Of a stretch of 20,549 nucleotides of DNA, positions 12,830 through 20,549 are shown piece by piece. Below the pieces are notes generated by a model that was not told where the DNA came from, did no database searches, and saw only the letters and a list, made by a program, of their open reading frames with translations. Numbering within the stretch: position 1 is the stretch's first letter; each line of letters begins with the position of its first letter. The stretch covers positions 676,215 to 696,763 of the forward strand of contig NW_004754907.1 in assembly GCF_000188695.1 (NCBI RefSeq), written 5' to 3'. The position numbers and the translations under genes are program-made. The DNA is from Salpingoeca rosetta (Eukaryota; Opisthokonta; Choanoflagellata; Craspedida; Salpingoecidae).

Positions 12830-15546
12830 GTATCGCTCTCAGCGCATGTAGCGCTTGCAGAGCGTTGGGGATGGAGGAGATTCACGTGCGCAGCTGTCAG
12901 TAAGCAATACGCACACCAGTGTGCTGTGGTTGTGGTGTTCAGCGCATGCTCGAAGGCACGACGCCGTGTCTGCTCACTTATGTGCGTGTGTGTGCGCGTG
13001 TGTGTGCGTGTGTGTGCACGTCATAGGCTGTGGCATCGAGGATTGGGTGGGCTTTTGAATCCAAGCGCGCTTCGGGCAGCAACAACGATGCTCGCAACCA
13101 CCGCCAGTTCAAAGTAGCAGACAGAAGGCTTTTCACTGCCCAGGTGTGTGCATATCTGCGTGTATGCACATGTGTATGCATGGGGTGCGTGTATGTGGGT
13201 AGTTGTGTACATGTGTATGTATGTCTGTGTCTGTGTGTGTATGTGCGTGTGTGTATGTGCGTGTGTGTGAATCGCCGCGCATGTGTACGCATGCAGTTCG
13301 CCTTCTTCACTCCCCGCCTCCCCCCTCACGTCCTCACGTCCGCGCAGCTCCTGCGCGTGTACGAGGCCGAGGATGGTTGTGCGTCTGCGCCCTGCGTGCA
13401 TGGAACATGCATCGACACTCCGGCAGCGTACGCGTGCAACTGTACGGGAACAGGGTTCTTTGGCCCACAATGCCAGCACCTCATCACCTGCAACGTCACG
13501 CAAGACACCACCCCGCAGTTCAGCGCGCAGCTGTTCCCTGAGGCGCCAGACAACAGCATTGCCGACGACGAGCGTGCTGTCTTCCAGCGCCTCTCTGGGT
13601 TTCGCAGCTCCGCCAGCGAGGACGGGCCTGCGCTGGTCTTTCGCACCTGCACCGCCAGCGGCAGACTCGGTGCGCCATCGGCAACCTGCGTGGACATTGA
13701 CGAGTGCGCGTCGGTGGCGCAGGCCCGCCGCCACCTCAGCAGCCTGCAGCAGTGCATCAACACCAACGGCTCGTACGCGTGCGCGTGCACTGCACCCGAC
13801 AGCATGCTCAGCAGCGACAACCGCACATGCACGTACGCTGTCCAGCCAGCTCTTCCCGGACACCATCGACACGGAGACGGCGCTTGACGTGGTGGACGTG
13901 CTCGTCGTGGCGCAGGACCGCGACCTCAGCACCCTGCCCATCGACAACATCACCATTGGCAACCTCCTCATCACAGAGACGAGCTGTCATCCAGTCCAGC
14001 ATTCGCGTGCGGCTGCAGCGGGTAGACCTCCGCTCCACCGCCGCCATCCCCGTCTCGCCAAGCCCAATTGTGCTGCACATGACGGATGGGAGCACCCTCT
14101 CCACCCAGCGGCTCGCCATCATCCGCCCCTCTGCCATCACATCCACGACCACCACAAAACCCGTCTGTCACAGGCGGCACCACACCGCCACCCACGTCCA
14201 CGCCGCTGTCGTTCCCCGTCGCCACCTGCGAGTCCTCGTCGCCCTGCGTGCGTGGCACTTGCACGACGCGCGCTGGCTTCATCGTGTGCTTCGCCGCCAA
14301 TGAAACATCGGCATACACCAGCACCCAGCTGCGACAGGCAACCCTCACCGCCTTGTCCAGCATCCCCAACACCGCCGGCGTGTGGCAGACCACGGGCGTG
14401 ACATCCACAACCGACGAGCGCTGCGTGCACGTGCTGGCAAGCGAGCAGGTGCCCGGCAACTCAAGCGTGTTGGCAGAGGTGGAGTACCGCGTTGCCACCA
14501 GCATCTTCACCATCGTCCACCCGGCATCTGCGACCGCCCCGCAAGCAACGGCGCGCCGTGACCCGCTCACCTACGACGTCACCACGGCCCTGCCTGCCGG
14601 TACTCGCATCAAGGCATTCGGATGTGCCTGCCCGACCGGGTTTGAGGGCGACACGTGTGCCGATAACATCGACGACTGCAGCCCCAACCCTTGTTGGCCC
14701 GGCACCTGCACAGACCTCGTGGCAGACTTCACGTGCTCCTGCGAAGGCACGGGCTTCCAGGGCGACCTGTGCGCCCAACGCGTGCAGTGCCCAGCACCGG
14801 CAACTGCGGATGCAGCCACCATCACATCCCAGTCACCAGTCACCAGGGGTAGACGTCCACTTTGAGGACTCTGTCGTGTACTCGTGCCGCTCCGGTAACG
14901 TCGTTTACGACACCACATCCGGCAGCACGCTCACCACGCTCCTTCCTCCAGACAGCACGCCTGCCTACATGACCTCGTTCACCCGCACGTGCCGGGCCGA
15001 TCAGACCTACACCAACACGGAGCTGGCGTGTCGTGACGTCAACGAGTGCGACCCAGACGCGTATGCAGCCTACACGGCCGCAACCGGCAAGAGCAGTCGT
15101 TCAGCAAGGCGTGCCAAGACGCATGTACCAACACAATTGGGTCGTTTGAGTGCTCCTGCCCTGCCGGGTTTGAGCTGCAAGCGGATGGGCGCTCGTGCGA
15201 TGTGCTGTCGTGTGGGCTGCCGCCTTCTCGTCCCTTTGCCACCATGGCCAGCCAACACCAGCCCCGCACCTACCAGCAGCAGGCGCTGTACACGTGCGAT
15301 GATGGGTACACCACCACGGGCGATGCACAGGCTACCGCCACCTACACGGCTACTTGCACGGCGACAGGCAACTACACGTTCCAAGGGACGTGTGTGGAGG
15401 TGGACGAGTGCGCTGCCCAGCCGTGCATGAACGGCGGCGTGTGCACGGACCTGGTGAACGCGTTTGAGTGCGCATGTGTCGGCGAGTGGGGTGGCCCGAC
15501 GTGCAGTGATGACACCAACAGGCCGCCAGAACGCATCTCCCTCAGT

Positions 15547-15683
15547 ACCACGCGCGTGCCAGAGAACACCTTCCCGCTGCCTCTCGTCACTGTCACTGTG
15601 GAAGACCCAGACACCCACCAGAGCCACACGCTGCAGGTGCTCTCATCAACACCACGCGCGTGCCAGAGAACACCTTCCCGCTG
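15547..15683 (+). repeat. 33-bp displaced direct repeat in cadherin block
   Basis: The 33 bp at 15547-15579 (cadherin start TTRVPENTFPL) recur exactly at 15651-15683. The second copy is out of the reading frame and sits where a cadherin strand is expected, yet the flanking frame is the same on both sides. It looks like a templated insertion copied from about 104 bp upstream. Confidence 0.9.
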
Positions 15684-16111
15684 GACAAATGGTGGCAGTT
15701 GCAGTGGTGGCAGTGGTGGTGCAGGTGCAGCTTCTCCCACTCTGGAGATCACGCGCGCACTGGACTTTGAGGTGGATGGGTCGGCCATCGAGGCTGTCGT
15801 GCGTGCAACAGACAACGGCACCATTTCCCACCTGTCGGCTGACTTTCTTGTGCGCATCAACGTTGAAGACAACAACGACGCGCCAACAGCCGTGCTGCTT
15901 GATACCACCAGCATTGCAGAGAGCATGCCAGCTGGCACCCTTGTATCCCGCATCAGCACCGTGGACCAAGATGCTGGTGACATCTTCACATACGCACTTG
16001 TGTCTCCGCAAGGCTCAACAGCCGCTGCAGCCTTTCAAATCATGGGCGACATGCTGCTGGTCAAGTCTGCAGCGCCGCTCAACCACGAGGCCAACCCTGT
16101 CGTCACCACGT

Positions 16112-16280
16112 CTGCGCTGCTGTTGTGGCGTGTGCTGGCTGCTCGGGCACAGGGAACTGCTGTAGCGGCTGCTGCGACGTGTCGTTGATGGCGTGCACGA
16201 CCACGTCTGTGGGCGGCTCGTTGATGTCAGCGACGTTGATGTTGAAGGTGGACGTGACGACGGCGCCGTTGTTGTGGATG
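16112..16280 (-). other. Inverted cadherin segment
   Basis: The plus strand reads cadherin up to LNHEANPVVTT (about 16108) and again from VGAVHVLDPDTAD (16281). Between them only the minus strand makes sense: NNGAVVTSTFNINVADINEP, then PTDVV and VPEQPAH. These are the end of one cadherin repeat, its linker, and the start of the next, exactly the part missing from the plus strand. Breakpoints are known to within about 10 bp. Confidence 0.85.
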
Positions 16281-16985
16281 GTGGGTGCCGTGCACGTGCT
16301 GGATCCGGACACGGCCGATGCCACCGCAGACCCGCAGCCGTTTGTGTTTGACGTGTCCCCAGCCGGCGTCGCCTACATTGAGAACCAGCCACTGTTTGTC
16401 AACCGGTCGTCACTCGATTTTGAGTCGCAGTCGTCCTTCGTCATCATCAACGTCACCGCGCGCGATGCCCGCGACAGCTCCCTTGCGGTGTCACAGCAGT
16501 TTACGCTGCTCGTGCAAGACTTGAACGAGTCGCCCACATCTGACGTCCCCAACGGCGTGTCCTTTCATCTCCGAGCATGCGCTCCCGGGCACCGTGGCCG
16601 GCTCACTCGCCGTGCAGGACCCAGACAGCATCGCCAACGACACGCACACGTTCCTGCTCACCGACGCCTCTGGCAAGTTCGCGCTCGTTCCAGACAGCGA
16701 CCGACCGGCGCACGGTGCAGCTGGTGCTGGCAGCGGGCGCGACGCTGAACTACGAGGTGCGGTCCGTGTTCGTTGTCACCGTCACCGCGACAGACCAAGG
16801 CGGCCTCTCCGCCACATCGCAGATCCTCGTGTTTGTGCAGGACAGGAACGACGCCCCGACAACGCCCACCATCACCAGCAACAGGCTTCCCGAGAACACG
16901 ACGGCGCTTCCGTTCGTCGTCGGCACGCTGCAGGCCACGGACGAGGACACGAGCCAGGCGCTCCAGTTTGCGATTAACAGCATCG

Positions 16986-17931
16986 ATCTACGACATGGCC
17001 ATTGGCGCAATACGAGCACGGGCCCACGGACGTGTGCCTGCCAAGCTATGCCAACAAGCGGTGTTGCATTGGCGTGCACGACTGCAACCAATTCACGGTA
17101 CGCAGTGGTGCTCGTGATGCTCGTGCGTGTTTGTTTGGGGGGGGGGTGGAGGGCAGGAGCAGCGTGGTGTGACGGGGAAACGGAGACATGTGTTGCTTTG
17201 TCAATGAGTGTGCTTTTTGTTGATGATGCTGCTGACAATGGCGCTTGCCTCTGTGTGTTGTTTCTTGTTGTCGTTGTTGGTTGTTGGTTGTTGGTTGTTG
17301 TTGCTGTTGGTTGTTGTTGTCGTTGGTTGTTGTTGTCGTTGTTGGTTGTTGCTGCTGGGCATTTGCAGATGAGCGATGCCTGCATGAGCGCCGGGTGCGC
17401 GTGGTCGGACGTGTGCGGAAGCAACAGCAACGACGATGGCGGGTACTGCGGGGTGTTTGAGGGCGACCTGGAGGCGTGCAGCAACGCGGCCGGGTGTCGC
17501 CCATCGGAGCACTGCGCAACACCCAACGGACGGAAAGTGCACTGGCACGGACAAGGACCTGTGCGAGGCTGAGGACGGATGTGCGTGGGACGTGAGCGGC
17601 CACTGCCACCTGCGCAGCTGCACGGCCATCAGCGACGCCACCAAGTGCGACAGCCAGGACTCGTGCGAGTGGCACATGCACTGCAGCAGCGCGGACGACG
17701 GCGGCCAGAGCCCCGGTTCCTCAATCTGCGAGAAGTACGTGTGCAAGGATGTCATCTCCCATTGCACGGGCGGATGCAACGTGATGTTCCAGTGCGTGCT
17801 GGCCATGGCGCGCCGGGAGCAGTGCGAACGGCGCAGACAGCTGCATCAAGGAGTGCCACAGCACGTCGAGGATGACGGCTGAGGAGGAGAAGCAGTTTGC
17901 GGCTGTCGTTGAGTGTGAGACAGGGCGCTCC
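16986..17931 (+). other. Cys-rich module split by an intron
   Basis: Frame 1 reads CLPSYANKRCCIGVHDCNQF up to a donor GTACGC at 17098. The next exon starts at 17369 after TTTGCAG (MSDACMSAGCAWSDVC) and carries repeated Cys spacing C-x3-C-x3-C and related forms. Two frame changes (near 17530 and 17815) interrupt it. After CETGRS a strong GTATGT donor at 17932 and a pyrimidine tract lead to an acceptor at 18102, followed by 13 codons and TGA. I do not recognise the module. Confidence 0.55.
17098..17368. other. Intron with TTG/GTTG-rich tract
   Basis: This intron of the broken adhesion gene has a G run at 17138-17146 and a GTTG/TTGG tract at 17260-17355. No CA tract pairs with it, unlike most introns of the intact genes. 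Confidence 0.6.
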
Positions 17932-18333
17932 GTATGTTGTGCGAACAGAATGACAAATGCATGATTGCACAAGCGTGCCAGCCGACTCTGCAACTGCCCG
18001 GCTGTATCTCTGCCTGTATCTATTTTTTTGTCTCTCTTCACCCTGTCTCTCTGTCTCTGCCTTTATCTCTTTGTATCTCTCTGGCCCTCTACCTCCCCGT
18101 AGCTCGAGCAGAATTCGCTTCACTGGCGTCATTTCTTAAACTGATTCGTGGGGTAAACATCGATTTTAGTGGCAGCAATTGTGCAACGCACGCAGGTCAC
18201 TGTGCACGAGAAAGTGGCATCTTTTTGAAAAGTGGGTAACAGGGGAGGTGAAACGCGAGGTGGCATGCGTGCCAACAGGAGGCATTGTTCATTGACGTGC
18301 TGCTTCGTCCTCTCTCGTCCTCTCTCGTATCGT

Positions 18334-18345
18334 TTAAGCCTCCTT

Positions 18346-18430
<85 letters not shown>

Positions 18431-19899
18431 TGGCCACCACGCCTGGCGTCTGAGTGGCGTCGCTTACCTCTGCGGTAAAAGTCCGGGCCACCTGGGTCAT
18501 CGACGCTCACGTCGTGCTCCTGAACGGGAACCTCACTGTCACGCACAAGCCGGACACCCATTGCCTCGCCATCGCCACCACGAACCTCCTCAACCCTGAG
18601 TACGTGCTTGGGCACAACGCCCCTGAGGCATCTGAGGACGTGAATTCCACAACGCTCCTTGAGGGCATTGATGACGGCGTCCTCGCTGACAGGCCCTTCG
18701 AGTCCATCAACCTGAATTTACAAAGGGCAAGCGAGTGCGTTGGCGGGGGTGTGAGCGTGCGTGTGTGTGTGTTGGGGGGGGGATTAGTGGCAAACAAATC
18801 GAGGCACACAAAACGACCCCATGGTGGTGCGTGCCTGGGCAGCGCGGGCGAGTGCGTGCAGCTCAGACACTTTCGTGGGGTCCTGTGACAGGTGATCTAT
18901 TACGTCCTCTCTGCCCGTGCAGGCCAGTAGCATAAGCGTCAGCTGTACTACGGGATTGCGCGCATACAGGCCGAGCTTATACAGTGGCCTGCACGCGTGG
19001 AATATCTGCGGGGCGGTCTGAAAAACACGCCTCCGCACCTGAGATGCAATGGCAGGTGTGTGTGTGTGTTGTGTGTGAGGGTGTGTGTGTGTGTTGTGTG
19101 TGAGGGTGTGTGTTGTGTTGTATGTGTGTAAGCATGGGAGGGTGTGTGTTGTGTTGTATGTGTGTAAGCATGGGAGGGTGTGTGTTGTGTTGTATGTGTG
19201 TAAGCATGGGAGGGTGTGTGTTGTGTTGTATGTGTGTAAGCATGGGAGGGTGTGTGTTGTGTTGTATGTGTGTAAGCATGGGAGGGTGTGTGTTGTGTTG
19301 TATGTGTGTTTGAAGGTGCATGTGTGCGTGTTGTGTGTTGTGTGCGAGGGTGTGTAAGGATGCGTGTTTGAAGGTGTGTGCGTGTGTGTGTCTGCGTGCA
19401 TGTGTGCACATGTGCGTACATGCAAATGGTGCGAGACAGGACACGGGTCACATCGCGGGTACAACGCAGCACCACCGCCACACCAAGCGCAACGTACATC
19501 CACGAACAGCAGCAGGCGTCCCGTGTCGTTTGCCGCGGGTCCGCGATGATACTGGGTGCCGTCAAACCACAAGGTATCGCCGGGCGCGAGCCTGGTGGTA
19601 AACAGACATGCCGTGGGCAAGAGTGCAGTCGGCTATGAAGAGATGCGGGGGAACTACACGGTGCCGTCAAAGCACATCGTCACAACCGGTAGAACAGCTG
19701 GCGTAGTGCCAAAATACAAACATGTCACATCGCATCCGACACACGACACCCATTGCACTTGCACCAGTTGCACTTGTTCTTGTTGTGTTCGTGTATCCAA
19801 CCCCTCATCACATAACGGCATCCACACCCCAGTAGGAGGCGGAATGGGCCGCGCGGCCAACAGCCACACCCAAATGCAGGTGCGCAGTGGGGCACACGC
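18334..19899 (-). CDS. Aspartyl/asparaginyl beta-hydroxylase-like, poly-Asp tail
   Basis: Exons in order of transcription: 19899-19812, 19591-19498, 19038 to about 18835, and 18711-18334 (TAA). The first two reading together give TAHLHLGVAV, then GVDAVMLAPGDTLWFDGTQY-HRG, NDTGRLLLFVDV and R. This is the pattern of the PF05118 2-oxoglutarate/Fe(II) hydroxylases: HLGL-like strand, FDG/FDD turn, metal-binding His, Asn, then Arg before a hydrophobic strand ending in Asp-Val. Phases match across introns 19592-19811 and 19039-19497. The rest is unusual: a helical region (FQTAPQIFHACRPLYKLGLY, PVVQLTLMLLA) and an alpha/beta-looking region (LKERCGIHVLRCLRGVV), then GGH, 28 aspartates and KEA. The junction at 18835/18711 needs a GC-AG intron. 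The 5' part, including the first metal-binding His, is not found; 20015-19947 is a weak candidate exon. Confidence 0.6.
18346..18429. repeat. (GTC)28 trinucleotide repeat encoding poly-Asp
   Basis: Twenty-eight perfect GTC units on the plus strand, which on the minus strand are 28 GAC (Asp) codons near the C terminus of the hydroxylase-like gene. Purity at the DNA level suggests a young, length-variable expansion. Confidence 0.95.
19105..19309. repeat. 36-bp minisatellite in hydroxylase intron
   Basis: AAGCATGGGAG recurs at 19130, 19166, 19202, 19238 and 19274, so the unit is 36 bp with five full identical copies and one truncated copy. It lies in the intron 19039-19497. Because 36 is a multiple of three it gives misleading open repeats in every frame. 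Confidence 0.95.
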
Positions 19900-20172
19900 C
19901 TAACACGCACGCAGCCGAACAAGCAGGCACACGCACGCACACGTACGAGAAGGAGCGACGAAACTTGACCTCCGGGTGCAGGAGAAGCCTGGTTCGATGG
20001 AGGTTGCTGGCAAACCTTTGACGCGCAAGCACGTGTGTGTGTATGGGGGGGGGCGGTGTGTGTGTTATGTGTGTGTAAGTATGTGCGTGTGCGTGTGTGT
20101 GTGTTGTGTGTGTGTAAGTATGTGTGTGTAAGTATGTGTGTGTACGTGTGTATGTGTGTGTAAGTGTACGCG
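19900..20172. other. No secure gene; upstream of hydroxylase exons
   Basis: The minus strand has a possible exon 20015-19947 (frame reads LLLHPEVKFRRSFS, donor GTACGT), but its phase to the exon at 19899 depends on the frame chosen. The rest is TG/TA repeat (20033-20165) bordering the satellite. Confidence 0.3.
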
Positions 20173-20549
20173 CACAAATCAAGCTTGATAAGGCCGAAGC
20201 CCACAAATCAAGCTTGATAAGGCCGAAGCTCACCAATCAAGCTTGATAAGGCCGAAGCCCACAAACCAAGCTTGATAAGGCCGAAGCCCACAAATCAAGC
20301 TTGATAAGGCCTAAGCACACAAATCAAGCTTGATAAGGCGAAAGCCACAAATCAAGCGTGATAAGGCCGAAGCCCACAATTCAAGCTTGATAAGGCCGAA
20401 GCCCACAAATCAAGCTTGATAAGGGCTAAGCCACAAATCAAGCTTGATAAGGCCGAAGCCCACAAATTCAAGCTTGATAAGGCCGAAGCCCACGAATCAG
20501 CTTGATAAGGCCGAAGCCCACAAATCAAGCTGGATAAGGCCGAAGCCCA
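20173..20549. repeat. 29-bp satellite with internal palindrome, 13 copies
   Basis: Thirteen head-to-tail units of about 29 bp starting CACAAATCAAGCTTGAT and continuing AAGGCCGAAGCC; the array continues past the window end. Each typical unit holds the perfect 12-bp palindrome ATCAAGCTTGAT and a small GGC-CGAA-GCC hairpin. Units vary by single substitutions and 1-bp length changes, and 29 is not a multiple of three, so it is not coding. Confidence 0.95.

Larger units (their letters stand above)
11539..18144 (+). pseudogene. Cadherin/EGF/sushi extracellular gene, frame-disrupted
   Basis: Exon-like blocks: 11539-11925 (cadherin LDFEMQPTRTFNVAAIDRD; then VPDNAPSG); 12647-12829 (membrane-like VIPIVLLTIVLFATVI); 13027-13143; 13348-17097; 17369-17931; 18103-18144 (stop). 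In the large block the order is: EGF; EGF-CA (about 13690-13830); a Cys-poor stretch; EGFs including CSPNPCWPGTCTDLVADFTC; sushi-like (14790-15030); EGF-CA; sushi; EGF-CA (15400-15510); several cadherin repeats (15530-16985; DNNDAP, DLNESP and DRNDAP linkers); then a Cys-rich module continuing in 17369-17931. Such proteins act in adhesion or capture at the cell surface. The reading frame changes near 11640, 11806, 13834, 13984, 14160, 14840, 15090, 16567, 16702, 16985, 17009, 17530 and 17815, and a segment of about 165 bp is inverted at about 16112-16280. Stop codons do not interrupt the correct-frame segments, so decay is recent or the assembly is faulty. Blocks 1-2 could be a separate gene. 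Confidence 0.75.

Noticed and set aside
19085..19357. Repetitive-protein gene with a 12-residue repeat
   Set aside because: It is the 36-bp intronic minisatellite read in frame; every frame on both strands shows the same periodicity.
20173..20549. CRISPR array
   Set aside because: Units are directly adjacent with no unique spacers, and the DNA is eukaryotic nuclear.

Overview
This is nuclear DNA from a unicellular eukaryote close to animals. Spliced genes with GT-AG introns of about 120-460 bp, very dense CA/TG microsatellites and C/G-rich third codon positions, together with a cadherin/EGF/sushi extracellular gene and an ER UBX protein alignable from end to end with human UBXN4, point to a choanoflagellate (Salpingoeca-like). 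That assignment is inference from gene content. A 156-base N run (7718-7873) shows it is a draft scaffold.

Layout. (1) 546-1814, minus: a single-exon secreted protein with seven repeats of about 47 residues, read as a seven-bladed beta-propeller. (2) 1994-5351, plus: a UBXN4/erasin-like protein rebuilt as nine exons (1302 nt, 433 aa) with every intron phase consistent; it diverges from gene 1 across only 179 bp. (3) 5889-8008, minus: an EXS-domain membrane protein of the ERD1/SYG1/XPR1 family, with three secure 3' exons and a 5' end obscured by the N gap. (4) 8026-10283, minus: coding-like fragments that I cannot name. (5) 11539-18144, plus: a cadherin/EGF/sushi/Cys-rich extracellular gene that is visibly broken. 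It carries about a dozen frameshifts, an internal inversion of about 165 bp, and tandem and displaced duplications. (6) 18334-19899, minus: an aspartyl/asparaginyl beta-hydroxylase-like protein with an extra C-terminal region and a tail of 28 aspartates; the 5' end is not found. (7) 20173-20549: a 29-bp satellite carrying a 12-bp palindrome, running off the window.

The two most interesting signals are these. First, introns repeatedly place a TG-rich tract near the 5' splice site and a complementary CA-rich tract near the 3' splice site, on both strands relative to the gene, so the pre-mRNA could fold and bring the splice sites together. Second, the cadherin/EGF gene is broken mostly by net +1 events, several of which lie exactly on 4-bp (once 7-bp) tandem duplications, and one cadherin repeat has been flipped onto the opposite strand. 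Its neighbours are intact, so either a specific mutational process or local misassembly acted here.

There is no evidence of an operon or shared pathway. Several genes relate to the secretory route (secreted propeller, ER UBX adaptor, EXS transporter, adhesion protein, luminal-type hydroxylase), but a functional link would be speculation.
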